Origin: Candidatus Zixiibacteriota bacterium
GTDB lineage: Bacteria; Zixibacteria; MSB-5A5; GN15; JAAZOE01
Length of the DNA stretch: 64,000 nucleotides
Direction: 5' to 3'
NCBI GenBank assembly: GCA_036480375.1
Contig: JAZGGI010000026.1
Location: 101,163-165,162 of the forward strand
Positions 1 to 9,344 of this stretch are shown here, in pieces (position 1 is the first letter of the stretch; each line of letters starts with the position of its first letter). Below the pieces are notes generated by a model that made no database searches, was not told the origin of the DNA, and saw only the letters and a list, made by a program, of their open reading frames with translations. Made by a program: the position numbers and the translations under genes.

Positions 1-72
1 GAGGGTCTGTATTGCAGGCTGTATCATCGTATCATGCTGGCCGAAGCCGTCGGTGACAGCGCCGCGGCGTAA
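1..72 (+). CDS. C-terminal end of an unidentified protein (partial)
   Basis: Frame 1 is open from the window edge to a TAA at 70-72 and gives 23 residues ending AEAVGDSAAA. Too little is visible to name a family. A non-coding repeat begins about 60 bases later, which fits a gene end here. A chance open frame of this length cannot be excluded. Confidence 0.3.
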   Translation, partial: EGLYCRLYHRIMLAEAVGDSAAA

Positions 73-134
73 ATGAAGCGGGAGGTCATGATTTTGAAAT
101 AATTAATTCATGGCCTGTTGCAACTATAAAGAGA

Positions 135-290
135 GTCATTGCGAGAAGTTCCGCGAAAGCGGGAACGACATGGCAATCTTTGTAAACTTGCTCTGTCAGT
201 TCCTGGCCCAACGCAGGAGGGGTGTGAACTGACAGAAGAGACAATTTTAACAGATCGCCACATCCCGCTAAGGCGGGATTCGCGATGACA
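135..290. repeat. 156-bp imperfect palindromic intergenic repeat (MITE/REP-like)
   Basis: The left end GTCATTGCGAG (135-145) is matched in inverse by CGCGATGACA at the right end (281-290). Both arms carry an AGCGGGA-type hairpin followed by TGGC(A/G)ATCT. The centre has a perfect 10-bp inverted repeat, CTGTCAGTTC (193-202) against GAACTGACAG (226-235). No coding frame is evident. Repeats starting GTCATTGCGAG and containing TGGCAATCT occur between genes in many bacterial genomes; a mobile origin is inferred. Confidence 0.7.
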
Positions 291-306
291 CAAATCAGCA
301 AAGGGT

Positions 307-1074
307 ATGAGGAAAATAAGCGAAAATAATTTCAAAATAGTAACCGCCGGTCAAGCTGATATTTTACGGGATGAAAATTATAAAATGGCACGCATGGTTT
401 GGCATGATTTTATGCTCCACGACCCTGTCGCAAAATATTTCGACGATTTATTTTCCGAGCCCGAACTGATGAAATATCAGTTTGCACTGATCGAACCGGA
501 TTCAGATAAAATTATCGCGATGGGCAATTCTGTTCCTCTGTTATGGGAAGATAAAATCGAAAACCTGCCTGATGACGGCTGGGACTGGGCGCTTGCCAAA
601 GGGATCGATGATTATAAGAATAAACGCACACCAAATCTACTTTGCGCGATACAAATCATGGTTCATCCCGATTATCATGGCCGGAAGCTGAGTTCCAAAG
701 CTGTCATAGCGATGCGCGACATTGCCGGACAAAATGGATTGAACGGTCTTATAGCTCCTGTTCGTCCGACCCAAAAATGCGATTATCCTCTGATTCCGAT
801 TGAAAAATATATCAAGTGGACGAATGGCGAAAATTTGCCTTTTGATCCCTGGCTAAGAGTACACGCGAGATTGGGCGCGAAGATTATTAAATCCTGCTCG
901 CAAGCGATGACGATTCCCGGAACTGTAGCCGAATGGGAAAAATGGACCGGGATGCGATTCCCCGAAAGCGGGCGATATACAATTCCCGGCGCCTTAGTTC
1001 CGGTCGATATCGATTGTGAAAACGATAAGGGCGTGTATATTGAACCGAATGTCTGGATGTATCATGAATTGTAG
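307..1074 (+). CDS. GNAT-like N-acetyltransferase, substrate unknown
   Basis: A 255-residue soluble protein with no signal peptide or membrane segment. The middle (about residues 110-150) has a beta strand followed by a V-H-P-D-Y-H-G-R-K-L-S-S-K loop. This resembles the acetyl-CoA pyrophosphate-binding Q/R-x-x-G-x-G/A turn of GNAT enzymes and is followed by an A-M-R-D-I-A helix. The rest is divergent and longer than a minimal GNAT domain. It stands alone between the 135-290 repeat and a secreted-protein gene. A short AAAGGG lies just before the ATG. The fold call is moderate and no substrate can be given. Confidence 0.5.
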   Translation: MRKISENNFKIVTAGQADILRDENYKMARMVWHDFMLHDPVAKYFDDLFSEPELMKYQFALIEPDSDKIIAMGNSVPLLWEDKIENLPDDGWDWALAKGIDDYKNKRTPNLLCAIQIMVHPDYHGRKLSSKAVIAMRDIAGQNGLNGLIAPVRPTQKCDYPLIPIEKYIKWTNGENLPFDPWLRVHARLGAKIIKSCSQAMTIPGTVAEWEKWTGMRFPESGRYTIPGALVPVDIDCENDKGVYIEPNVWMYHEL

Positions 1075-1147
1075 AAAGATGAATTATAACAATCAACTGT
1101 TTGGCCGATAAAACGTATAATGAATAAATTACAAGGCGCAAAAAACT

Positions 1148-2416
1148 ATGAGAAATTTTCTTGTTATAAATTTACTGATTGCCGTTTTACTGCTTCCGGC
1201 GATATCGTCGGCAGAGATGCTTCTTATTCCGATGGATGAGGCGCAGAGCAATCATCTTAAGGCGTATGGCGTCGTCTTCAACTGCCTGACGCGCAATCAG
1301 CAGGCCGAGTGGATTCTCAATTACCGCTACGGCTCGTTTCTGATAAAAGACACCGACAACAATCGTGATTTATGCCTCATACGCGGGGTCCATTACGATG
1401 TCGTATCCAATTCGCAAGCCGCCGATATTTACCGGATTGTCGAAGCGGAAAATATGGAACGCGTTCTTCTCGAAAAAGAACCAAAAATAGTAGTGTACGC
1501 TCCTCCGAGCCATCAGCCGTGGGATGACGCCGTTCGGTTGGCTCTTGAATACGCCGAGATCGATTACGATCTGGTCTGGGATAAAGAAGTACTCGAAGGC
1601 CGCCTCGAGGATTACGACTGGCTTCATTTGCATCATGAGGATTTTTCCGGACAGTACGGCAAATTCTACGCCGCTTTCGGCCGCGAACTGTGGTATCAAC
1701 AGGATGTCGCGGCCAACGAAGCGATGGCCCGGTCGCTGGGGTATAACAAAGTTTCAGAATGCAAAAAGGCGGTGGCACGAGAAATAAAGGAATACGTCCT
1801 GCGCGGAGGATTTTTGTTCGCCATGTGTTCGGCCGCCGAGACTCTCGATATGGCCCTGGCGGCTCATTCGACCGACATTGTTCCCTCCGAATTCGACGGT
1901 GATCCGCCCGATCCCGATTGCGTTTCGAAACTTGATTTTTCTGAAACGATAGCGTTCACCGATTTTATTCCCGATTTTAATCCGCTGGCCTATCGGCGTT
2001 CGAATATCGATACCTACCCGGCCCGCATCGAGCGATTTCTCATGCCCGATGATGATATCTTTTATCTGTTTGAGTTTTCAGCCAAGCTCGACCCGGTCCC
2101 GACGATGCTGGTGCAGAACCATATGCCCGTCGTCAACGGTTTTATGGGTCAGACGACAGCCTTGAAAAAATCTCTTTTGAAAAAATATGTAATTGTATTG
2201 GGGCAGCCTCTCGATTATGACGAAGTCCGCTACATCCACGGCAATCTCGGCAAAGGTACTTTTACTTTTTATTCCGGACATGACCCTGAAGACTATCAAC
2301 ATCGGATTGGCGATCCCCCGACCGACCTTTCGCTTCACAAATATTCGCCCGGTTACCGTTTGATTCTCAATAATATTCTCTTTCCTGCCGCTCGCAAAAA
2401 AGAGAGAAAGACGTGA
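1148..2416 (+). CDS. Secreted protein with glutamine-amidotransferase-like fold, function unknown
   Basis: A 422-residue protein with a clear signal peptide (hydrophobic 5-20, cleavage near SSA-E). Mature residues 24-66 contain LIPMDEAQSNHLKAYG and a W-I-L-N-Y-R-Y-G-S-F stretch. Related secreted proteins are sometimes labelled asparagine synthetase B, but no synthetase catalytic domain is visible. Residues 219-232 (RGGFLFAMCSAAET, Cys227) look like the nucleophile elbow of a class I amidotransferase or ThuA-like domain. A late F-Y-S-G-H-D-P-E-D-Y motif may supply the active-site His. It is probably exported to the periplasm and its substrate is unknown. The neighbours give no functional hint. 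Confidence 0.55.
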   Translation: MRNFLVINLLIAVLLLPAISSAEMLLIPMDEAQSNHLKAYGVVFNCLTRNQQAEWILNYRYGSFLIKDTDNNRDLCLIRGVHYDVVSNSQAADIYRIVEAENMERVLLEKEPKIVVYAPPSHQPWDDAVRLALEYAEIDYDLVWDKEVLEGRLEDYDWLHLHHEDFSGQYGKFYAAFGRELWYQQDVAANEAMARSLGYNKVSECKKAVAREIKEYVLRGGFLFAMCSAAETLDMALAAHSTDIVPSEFDGDPPDPDCVSKLDFSETIAFTDFIPDFNPLAYRRSNIDTYPARIERFLMPDDDIFYLFEFSAKLDPVPTMLVQNHMPVVNGFMGQTTALKKSLLKKYVIVLGQPLDYDEVRYIHGNLGKGTFTFYSGHDPEDYQHRIGDPPTDLSLHKYSPGYRLILNNILFPAARKKERKT

Positions 2417-2422
2417 TAACAA

Positions 2423-3316
2423 TCAATCGAAATAGCTAAGCATCAAATCACGCAGAGCGATTATTTCATCTTCCAGGGCTGGCATTTTTCTATTCAGAAA
2501 CTCTTCGGTTTCGTCACATATCAGCCCGGCCAGAGGCGGCCTTGGAGCCGGACGCGGGATCGATAAAGTTTCGACCGAAGTAATCAGACCTTTATCAAAT
2601 TTACAAATCTCAGCGATCTTCAACGCCAGCTCATAACGACTGACAAAATCAGCGCCGCCGATGTGATATATCCCGCTTGCCTCTTTTTCAACCAATCGCC
2701 CGATTAATTTTGCCGCGGTAAGAGTGGTAATCGGATTGGAGCTTTGATCGCTCGCGCCGTTTATTTTTTTACCTGCCTTCAGGCTATTATATACAAAAAG
2801 AAAAAAGTTCTGCCTGGCCGTAATGTCGATCATGGTGTTGGTTCGAATGATTAAATTATCGGTCCCCGCGGCTATGATCATCTCTTCAGCCCGGAGTTTA
2901 TGCTCACCATAGATATTAATTGGATGAGGCCGGTCATTCGGTCGGGCTCGTTTCTCACCGGGAAAAACATAATCGGTTGATATATGCACGAATTTAGCCC
3001 GGGGAAAATACCGGAGCATTAATTCTATGGCGTCAACATTGATTCGTTGTGATACATCCGGTTCACGTTGACACCGATCAACGTCAGCTAAGGCCGCGGA
3101 ATTTATAATTATATCGGGAGAAAATTCTCGTGATAGAAACTTGACATGTTCGGCATCGCCAAGGTCGCCGTAAAATATATCTTTATCGTTTTCGATTCCC
3201 GGATTGTTGTGATGATGGCTGATTACGCGACCTGCATCCAAAAATTCTTCGGCCAACCGACGGCCCAGAAGACCGCCGACACCTGTAATCATTATCTGGC
3301 ATTCGGATAAATTCAT
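2423..3316 (-). CDS. rmlD: dTDP-4-dehydrorhamnose reductase RmlD
   Basis: The last step of dTDP-L-rhamnose synthesis: NAD(P)H-dependent reduction of dTDP-4-keto-L-rhamnose. The 297-residue length is typical. An N-terminal Rossmann GVGGLLG (12-18), STDYVFPG (113-120) and the short-chain dehydrogenase Y136-x3-K140 pair are all present. It is the final gene of a minus-strand rmlA-C-B-D operon. Its ATG overlaps the rmlB TGA (ATGA at 3316-3313), which suggests translational coupling. The product presumably feeds lipopolysaccharide or other surface-glycan assembly, but no glycosyltransferase gene adjoins it. Confidence 0.9.
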   Translation of the reverse strand: MNLSECQIMITGVGGLLGRRLAEEFLDAGRVISHHHNNPGIENDKDIFYGDLGDAEHVKFLSREFSPDIIINSAALADVDRCQREPDVSQRINVDAIELMLRYFPRAKFVHISTDYVFPGEKRARPNDRPHPINIYGEHKLRAEEMIIAAGTDNLIIRTNTMIDITARQNFFLFVYNSLKAGKKINGASDQSSNPITTLTAAKLIGRLVEKEASGIYHIGGADFVSRYELALKIAEICKFDKGLITSVETLSIPRPAPRPPLAGLICDETEEFLNRKMPALEDEIIALRDLMLSYFD

Positions 3317-4347
3317 GAATGATTTTTGTAGTGATTTTCAAAGAATTTATTTTCAACCGGGTGATCCTGAGATTTGGTCAAAATAATTTTCACCCATTTA
3401 TCATTATCACAATACCAATTGACCGTTTCTTCCAGAGCTGTATCGAAATCAGCTTTGGGTGCCCATCCTAACTTCGATAATTTATCCCATTTGACGCTGT
3501 AACAAAAGTCATGACCCGGCCGGTCAGCGACATGGTTTATCAAACTCTCATCCGCACCCAGGATAGACAGCATCCGTTTTGACAATTCAAGATTTCTGGT
3601 ATGATTACCGGCTCCGGCGTTATATATCTGCTCTTTTTCGCCCTTATTGAAAACTATCCAAATCGCCCGACAGAAGTCCTTAACGTATAGCCAGTCGCGC
3701 ATCTGTTGTCCATCGCCGTAAAGAGGCATAGTTTTTCCGCTGAGGATGCGCCGGGTAAAAAACGGAATAAGTTTTTCCGGATACTGGCGGGGACCGAAAT
3801 TATTCGTCCCCCGAATTATCGAGGCGTTAATGTCTTTGCTGTTGACCGCCGCCAAAACATACATATCCGCCGCCGCCTTTGAGGAAGCGTAATAATTACC
3901 CGGCCGCAGAGGAGCGCCTTCCCCGCACGGTTTATCCGGAGGCGCGGCTCCGTAAACTTCATCGGTCGATATCTGCAGGTATCGCCGGACTTTATAATTT
4001 TCAACCGCCCGGAGCAAATTCAATACTCCAGCGACGTTATTCTCGATAAAAAATTCCGGATGATAAAAGGCACGATCGACATGGGTCTGGGCCGCGACGT
4101 TAATCAAACCATCAAATCCGTTGGATAAAAGTTCATCAACCAATTTACAGTCGCATATCGACCCTTTGATAAAGCGATGCCGTTCGGATTCTACCCCCCC
4201 GGGGATATGTTCAAGGTTTATAATATGCCCCGCGTAATCAAGTTTATCCAGCGAAGTGATGTGAATATCGTCCGTATGGGATAAGATATATTCAACCAGG
4301 TGCGAGCCGATAAATCCGGCCGTGCCGGTGATGAGTAACTTTTTCAT
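3313..4347 (-). CDS. rmlB: dTDP-glucose 4,6-dehydratase RmlB
   Basis: Converts dTDP-glucose to dTDP-4-keto-6-deoxyglucose with bound NAD+. The 344 residues carry the Rossmann motif GTAGFIGSH (8-16), the family signature STDEVYG (127-133) and the catalytic Y153-x3-K157. Asp129 and Glu130 are the expected dehydration acid and base. It is the third gene of the rml operon and overlaps both neighbours by ATGA. All expected catalytic residues are present, so an active enzyme is likely. Confidence 0.93.
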   Translation of the reverse strand: MKKLLITGTAGFIGSHLVEYILSHTDDIHITSLDKLDYAGHIINLEHIPGGVESERHRFIKGSICDCKLVDELLSNGFDGLINVAAQTHVDRAFYHPEFFIENNVAGVLNLLRAVENYKVRRYLQISTDEVYGAAPPDKPCGEGAPLRPGNYYASSKAAADMYVLAAVNSKDINASIIRGTNNFGPRQYPEKLIPFFTRRILSGKTMPLYGDGQQMRDWLYVKDFCRAIWIVFNKGEKEQIYNAGAGNHTRNLELSKRMLSILGADESLINHVADRPGHDFCYSVKWDKLSKLGWAPKADFDTALEETVNWYCDNDKWVKIILTKSQDHPVENKFFENHYKNHS

Positions 4348-4808
4348 CCGACCTCCGGGTCCCAGTCGTAATCAATCAGATCGGTATCATGCGGCAATCG
4401 TATCTCATCCGGATTTTGATGATTATATGGTTCGGTCGGGCAATTTAGTATTAACGCCGGTTGAGGGCTTAATCCTTTTATGCCGTGATGGACATGAGGG
4501 GGAATAGTAATCAAAAGCCGGTTGTCATCCCCAAAAACAAATTCATTTATTTTTCCGTGAGTAGGACTATCTTCTCGCAAATCAGCCAGAACCAGTTTGA
4601 CGGTACCCGACACGGCGCAGAAATTATCATACTGAATGGCATGACAATGCCATGCTTTGACGACTCCCGACCGAACCGAAGTAATATATACCTGACCGAA
4701 TTTCTGAAAAACATCATCATCGCTGCGAAGAATTTCAAACAGCCAGCCGCGCTCGTCGATGTGAGTTACCAATTTTTTAATCTTGACACCGTCAATCAAA
4801 TCAGTCAT
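4344..4808 (-). CDS. rmlC: dTDP-4-dehydrorhamnose 3,5-epimerase-like protein (RmlC family)
   Basis: A cupin-fold sugar epimerase of about 154 residues when started at the ATG at 4808. That start overlaps the rmlA stop as ATGA, like the other junctions in this operon; an upstream start at 4856 would add arginine-rich residues unlike the family. The family pattern D-E-R-G-W-L-F-E lies near the N terminus. The usual R-G-L-H-Y-Q is replaced by K-A-W-H-C-H, and P-P-H-V-H-H-G supplies later histidines. Operon position makes the RmlC step the natural role, although the active-site wording is closer to the wider FdtA/WxcM-type branch. Confidence 0.8.
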   Translation of the reverse strand: MTDLIDGVKIKKLVTHIDERGWLFEILRSDDDVFQKFGQVYITSVRSGVVKAWHCHAIQYDNFCAVSGTVKLVLADLREDSPTHGKINEFVFGDDNRLLITIPPHVHHGIKGLSPQPALILNCPTEPYNHQNPDEIRLPHDTDLIDYDWDPEVG

Positions 4809-5557
4809 GGCGCGCCTTCTTTCGATTCGACTTCTTCTTCGATATCCTCGCCGCATATTCTACTGCGAACTTCGGCCAATGATTCATGCGTTCCAGCGTC
4901 GATCCACCAATCTTTGAGCATTTCATATCTCAATCGACCTTGCTCAAGATATGTATTCAATATGTTGGTTACTTCGTATTCGCCCCGTCCGGACGGTTTT
5001 ACTTTGGAGGCGATGTCAAACAAATCTTTGGGGAAGAAATAAATTCCGGTTATGGCCCAGTGCGAATTGGGCGTTTTCGGTTTTTCCTCAATAGCCGTGA
5101 TTTTACCATTTTCGATATGAGCGATTCCAAACGATTCGGGGGATTGTACTTCGGCCAATAATATCATCGCTTGTTCAGGATTTTCCTCAAATTTATCCCG
5201 ATAGGCCCGAGCCGATCCCCCAATTATATTATCACCCAGGACAACCATGTAGGGGCCGATGCGCAGGTTGTGGGGCATCATCAATATCGATCCGGTAATC
5301 CCCGGCTTCTCGGTTTGCGGTACCATCGTTAACGGATTAAACTGGGTGCCAATCCCGACCGACATTGCCTTTTTAAAATCATTGAGGTGATGCGGATTGG
5401 TCACCAGGGTTATATCGTTTATACCCGCGGAAAGAAAAATCGACAATGAATAGTTAATCATCGGCCTTCCGCAGATATCGATCAGATGTTTATTGCAATT
5501 ATCGGTCAGCGGCGCCAGCCTTACGCCTTTGCCGCCCGTTAATATAATTCCCTGCAT
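4805..5557 (-). CDS. rmlA: Glucose-1-phosphate thymidylyltransferase RmlA
   Basis: The first enzyme of dTDP-rhamnose synthesis: glucose-1-phosphate plus dTTP gives dTDP-glucose. The 250 residues begin with the nucleotidyltransferase signature GGKGVRLAPLT (8-18); canonical members have Thr where this one has Val. The metal/sugar-site V-V-L-G-D-N follows near residue 105 and E-E-K-P-K-T-P near 158. It is slightly shorter than the usual 290-residue form and so lacks part of the C-terminal region of long-type RmlA. It heads the operon; the region 5558-5699 upstream has no gene and may hold its promoter. Confidence 0.88.
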   Translation of the reverse strand: MQGIILTGGKGVRLAPLTDNCNKHLIDICGRPMINYSLSIFLSAGINDITLVTNPHHLNDFKKAMSVGIGTQFNPLTMVPQTEKPGITGSILMMPHNLRIGPYMVVLGDNIIGGSARAYRDKFEENPEQAMILLAEVQSPESFGIAHIENGKITAIEEKPKTPNSHWAITGIYFFPKDLFDIASKVKPSGRGEYEVTNILNTYLEQGRLRYEMLKDWWIDAGTHESLAEVRSRICGEDIEEEVESKEGAP

Positions 5558-5699
5558 AATTCTCGCTCATTTAGATAAAAGACTTGATAATATAGCAATA
5601 CGAACCAAAAAATGAAAATGATAAATGGAAACGAAACGTTGTAATAATAAAGATTGATAGCTTCGGGGAAATAAAGTGTTCTGAATAATTTTATCGGGT

Positions 5700-7517
5700 T
5701 TAATATTCAAATCTGATGACTTCGGTTCCAATTGAATCGGGAGGAGGTTCAACACTTTCCGGTTCTTCGACGAGGGGCTTCTCAATCAATGGCTTGACCT
5801 GGCCGTCTTCGTATTTGAAAAGAGGTAGTTCCAGATTCGAGCGGCTTTTCCCAAATGTGATTTTTCCCGAAACGCCGTTGTAACCGTTTAAGGATTTAAG
5901 AAATTCGGCAATATCGCCGGGTGATTTTCGGTCTTGCAGGTAAGCTTCACCCAGAATCATCAAAGCATCATAACCAACCGCCGCCAGGCGATCCGGCTCG
6001 CCGCTGTATTTGGCATCGAATTTGGAAGAAAACTCATCATATCCGGGCGAGTCGCGCATCGCCATCGAACTGGAAAAAAACACGGCATTGCCCAGAGTCC
6101 GTTCTCCGAGTTTGAGCACTTTTTCAGTGTTCCATTCGTCGGTGCCCAGATACGATGTATTGAATCTGTAAAAATCGAGCTGGGGCAAAATCAAAAACAG
6201 CTGTTGTTCATTGGCTGGTATAAAAAGTCCATCAAGCTCCACCGCCATTTCTCCGGATCGCAGAGTATCTCCTTTAAGCGTAACGTAAAAAGTCGAATCA
6301 TCAACCGGCCCCAGGATAGCTTCCTTGATATCCCGGATATACGGGCCAAAATCGGTTTCACTGGGTCGGAATCTCTCAAAGGCGAGAATGTTAGCGCCCA
6401 ATCTTTGGGCTTCATCGGCGAACGCTTCAGCCATTGTCAACTCATCCAGAGACGCCGGAGATATTACGGCCAACGTCGTCATACCTCGATGCCGAACGGC
6501 GTATTGGGCCAATCCGCGGCCGATTGTTTTGATGTTTGCCGATAATTGAAAACATCCCGAAGATAATTCCGTAAAACCGGCCTGGGTCGCGGCCGGAACC
6601 AACAGCGGAATCCGTTTATTGTTCAAAACCGCAGCCGTGGTTGCCGCGACATTGGAAAGCAGTGGACCGACAATAATATCCGCGCCGCTTTCCCCGAGCG
6701 CAATTGCCTGGCGAGCAGCGGTAACGTTATCCGCCCGCGTATCATAAGCTAAAATTTCAACCGGAACACCCATGCTTCTCAGTTTTTCGGCCGCCAGTTT
6801 AGCGCCGTCGAGGAGAGCCTGCCCATAGCGGGCATAAGCGCCTGAGAGCGGCGTAAGCATTCCCGCGGTTATGCCGTCGGATGATCTATCACGAGGTTTT
6901 TCCGTTTCAAAGATATCATTGGGGCACCGTCCCAGAAGACTATCAATCTGTTCCCGGCTCCAGCGTCCTTTCATCAAAAAAGCCATTCGCGATTTTACGG
7001 AGCACTCCAAATCCCCCGGGATTATGGCCAGGACCGAATCGTGAGGGAAATAGCCGGCCTCAATTATTGCGTTTATTGACCGTTCGCTCAAGCGGCGAAG
7101 CTGATTTTCCGCCGCGGTTCGGTAGGCGGCGATATAGTTTCGGAAGGAATGCTCGATCCGGCCGGTCCTGTAATAGCAATTAGCCTTAAGATGATACGCA
7201 TATGGAGACAGGTAAGAGTTGGGGAAAAGAGTATGAAAGCTGGCCAATATTTCGCCGGCCATTTTATAATCGCCCAGATGATAATAAGCCCTGGCCAGGC
7301 CATAATTATAAATATCCCGGTATTCTGAATTTTTGAAACCGACCACCAATTCATTATAGGCATCGATGGCGCCGGGATAATCTCTTTGCCTCATCAGCCT
7401 CTGGGCGCGCGAAAACAAAGACTGGGCTCGGGCAAATTCGTCAGGCAAAACCTGAGCAAAAACAAGATCACCTGTCAAAAGCAACACCGATATAAATATG
7501 AGCAACAACCGCTTCAT
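5700..7517 (-). CDS. Secreted TPR plus periplasmic-binding-protein (LivK/LpoA-like) protein
   Basis: About 605 residues from the ATG at 7517 (an upstream TTG at 7544 is less likely). A signal peptide ends near V-F-A-Q. Residues of roughly 25-150 form tetratricopeptide-like helices (A-I-D-A-Y-N-E-L, Y-N-Y-G-L-A-R-A-Y-Y-H-L-G-D-Y). From about residue 215 a type I periplasmic-binding fold begins with G-M-L-T-P-L-S-G-A-Y-A-R-Y-G and continues with I-I-V-G-P-L-L-S-N-V. This TPR-plus-binding-domain order is that of LpoA/LppC-type peptidoglycan synthase activators and of branched-chain amino acid receptors. No permease gene adjoins, so a structural or regulatory envelope role is as likely as transport. 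Confidence 0.7.
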   Translation of the reverse strand: MKRLLLIFISVLLLTGDLVFAQVLPDEFARAQSLFSRAQRLMRQRDYPGAIDAYNELVVGFKNSEYRDIYNYGLARAYYHLGDYKMAGEILASFHTLFPNSYLSPYAYHLKANCYYRTGRIEHSFRNYIAAYRTAAENQLRRLSERSINAIIEAGYFPHDSVLAIIPGDLECSVKSRMAFLMKGRWSREQIDSLLGRCPNDIFETEKPRDRSSDGITAGMLTPLSGAYARYGQALLDGAKLAAEKLRSMGVPVEILAYDTRADNVTAARQAIALGESGADIIVGPLLSNVAATTAAVLNNKRIPLLVPAATQAGFTELSSGCFQLSANIKTIGRGLAQYAVRHRGMTTLAVISPASLDELTMAEAFADEAQRLGANILAFERFRPSETDFGPYIRDIKEAILGPVDDSTFYVTLKGDTLRSGEMAVELDGLFIPANEQQLFLILPQLDFYRFNTSYLGTDEWNTEKVLKLGERTLGNAVFFSSSMAMRDSPGYDEFSSKFDAKYSGEPDRLAAVGYDALMILGEAYLQDRKSPGDIAEFLKSLNGYNGVSGKITFGKSRSNLELPLFKYEDGQVKPLIEKPLVEEPESVEPPPDSIGTEVIRFEY

Positions 7518-7682
7518 GAGCGTTAATTTAGAGCCTGGCTTCAATTCGGAAAAGTAAAAAAATGCCGGAATCGTTATCGCGTTTTATTAATATTGCGTAA
7601 AATGGCATTAAAATTCATAAATTTTAAGCGCAATCCAGCCGATTTTTGTATAATGAGACTGAATATAACCATGGAGAAGCTT

Positions 7683-8276
7683 ATGAAAATCAAGACGACC
7701 CTCGGCGTACTGTTTACCCTGACCGTTTTTGCGATTCTGCTCAGTGGTATTGCCCTTGCAGACAAAAAACAAACTAAACAAGATCCGGAACAAATTTCGG
7801 AATCTACGGAGATGTTAAATATGAATTGGCCCGAAGGCGGCCAATGGCACAGCGGCTTAAAAAAAACGTACGGGCTATCAATGATTGAGTTTTTCTATCC
7901 AAAGGATCAATCACAAAGTAATTGGACCGAAATGGGAAGCACCGAAATCAATCCAATCACCAAAGAAGTTCCCATCATTAGCACTGCCCGCTCAATATTT
8001 TTGGGCACCCAAAAAGCCAGCCCCGAAGCCACCTGGGACATTCTGGAACGAGGAACCAGCGAAAACGGCAACAAATACGTCTTATTTGAAATTATTTGCC
8101 CGGAATTCCGGACCAAAGAAGATCCGCAAATTCAGTATTGGAAGTTAATCGACGGAAAATTAAAATCCTATACCGTTCAGTATTCCTTCAAAGGAACTAC
8201 AATCCCCGAAGATAAAAAGAAAGAAATTCTCGACGCCATCAAAAAGTCAAAATTAATAACGGCGAAAAAAATATAA
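7683..8276 (+). CDS. Secreted protein of unknown function
   Basis: The start at 7683 is chosen because GGAGA (7673-7677) sits just before ATG and because it gives a clean signal peptide (M-K-I-K-T-T-L then hydrophobic to G-I-A-L-A-D). The 197-residue product has a mature part of about 170 residues with a two-layer alpha/beta look, rich in Lys and Glu. No catalytic motif or metal site is seen. It lies between divergent and convergent units with no operon partner. Confidence 0.6.
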   Translation: MKIKTTLGVLFTLTVFAILLSGIALADKKQTKQDPEQISESTEMLNMNWPEGGQWHSGLKKTYGLSMIEFFYPKDQSQSNWTEMGSTEINPITKEVPIISTARSIFLGTQKASPEATWDILERGTSENGNKYVLFEIICPEFRTKEDPQIQYWKLIDGKLKSYTVQYSFKGTTIPEDKKKEILDAIKKSKLITAKKI

Positions 8277-8353
8277 AAATGTTTTTTGTTGCGCCGGGCT
8301 TGCGTACAGCCCGACGAATCGTTAGAATTATATAACTCACTAATCAATTACGG

Positions 8354-9217
8354 TTGGTGAGTTTTTATTTGGATAATTTTTTGGACATTAAACTTTACAT
8401 TGAGTCGGCCTGCCGTGAACTCGCTGATTATGTGGCCGGGGTTGATGGTTTCGTGGCTTCACTGGGGCAACCGGGCAAATTTGAATCATCATCTCTACGC
8501 GCAAATAAACCGGAAGAGTATATTCGCAATGTCCTGGCCGTCAGCATCCTGACTTATCTCAACCGCGCGGAATTTCTGAAAACCGAAAAACGTATAATCG
8601 TCCTGCCTGATTGCTTGAAAAATTACAGCGACTGGGATTGTAGCAAAGAAACCGATGGCAATATCAGTTCGTGCACCCAATGCCATCCCGAATGTATTGT
8701 TTATGAAATCGAAGATTGGCTGGCCTGCGGCAATACCACAATAATTCTTGAACCGGAAGAGCTTGAAAAATATTTTGCCGTATTGAATAATGACAATAAA
8801 AATATCGGCGTGGTCGGTGTCGCCTGCCCCTTAACGTTGTTATCAGGTTTTCATTCGACATTGAAATATAAATTCCCAACCCAGGGAGTATTTCTCAATT
8901 ATTCATCATGCGCTCATCACTGGGTCAAAGGCGGCATCAATACCGCTTTCAATATAAAGCGCCTGTCGTGGATCATGAACGAAAGCAACCCCGATATATC
9001 CGAAACCAATTTTATAGACGGCCCGACATATTCACTTATAAAAGAGCCGTTATCCCCGGATGATTTTTATGGCCGCATAGATAAATTATGTGAGAGATTT
9101 ATATCCGAATATCTACCGCTTTTCAAAAAAGAATTTCCCAATTTAGATATTTTTGATTTATCACTCGAGATAAGCCGCGCCATCGTTCCTAATCTCATCA
9201 CGCGGAATGAATCGTAG
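8354..9217 (+). CDS. DUF116-like cysteine-rich protein
   Basis: 287 residues, cytoplasmic. Cysteines are grouped as in the DUF116 family: one near L-P-D-C-L, one in D-W-D-C, then S-S-C-T-Q-C-H-P-E-C, and later G-V-A-C-P and Y-S-S-C-A-H-H-W. DUF116 members are thought to bind a metal or iron-sulfur cluster and often sit near lipoate or radical-SAM genes; here no such neighbour is visible. The start is uncertain: TTG at 8354 or GTG at 8357, neither with a strong ribosome-binding site. Confidence 0.6.
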   Translation: MVSFYLDNFLDIKLYIESACRELADYVAGVDGFVASLGQPGKFESSSLRANKPEEYIRNVLAVSILTYLNRAEFLKTEKRIIVLPDCLKNYSDWDCSKETDGNISSCTQCHPECIVYEIEDWLACGNTTIILEPEELEKYFAVLNNDNKNIGVVGVACPLTLLSGFHSTLKYKFPTQGVFLNYSSCAHHWVKGGINTAFNIKRLSWIMNESNPDISETNFIDGPTYSLIKEPLSPDDFYGRIDKLCERFISEYLPLFKKEFPNLDIFDLSLEISRAIVPNLITRNES

Positions 9218-9344
9218 TAAATAACCATTTACCCCAAACAACATTGCTATTATTGAATAATCGTGCTATTATAAATCCCGCCGTTAATTCGTTTTTAAAC
9301 CCAGCCAATGGGTGATTATAAAAAATAAAGGAGGAAAGCAAGGT

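Noticed and set aside
5934..6545. 203-codon plus-strand frame
   Set aside because: It is the antisense shadow of the TPR/periplasmic-binding protein; no ribosome-binding site or family similarity.
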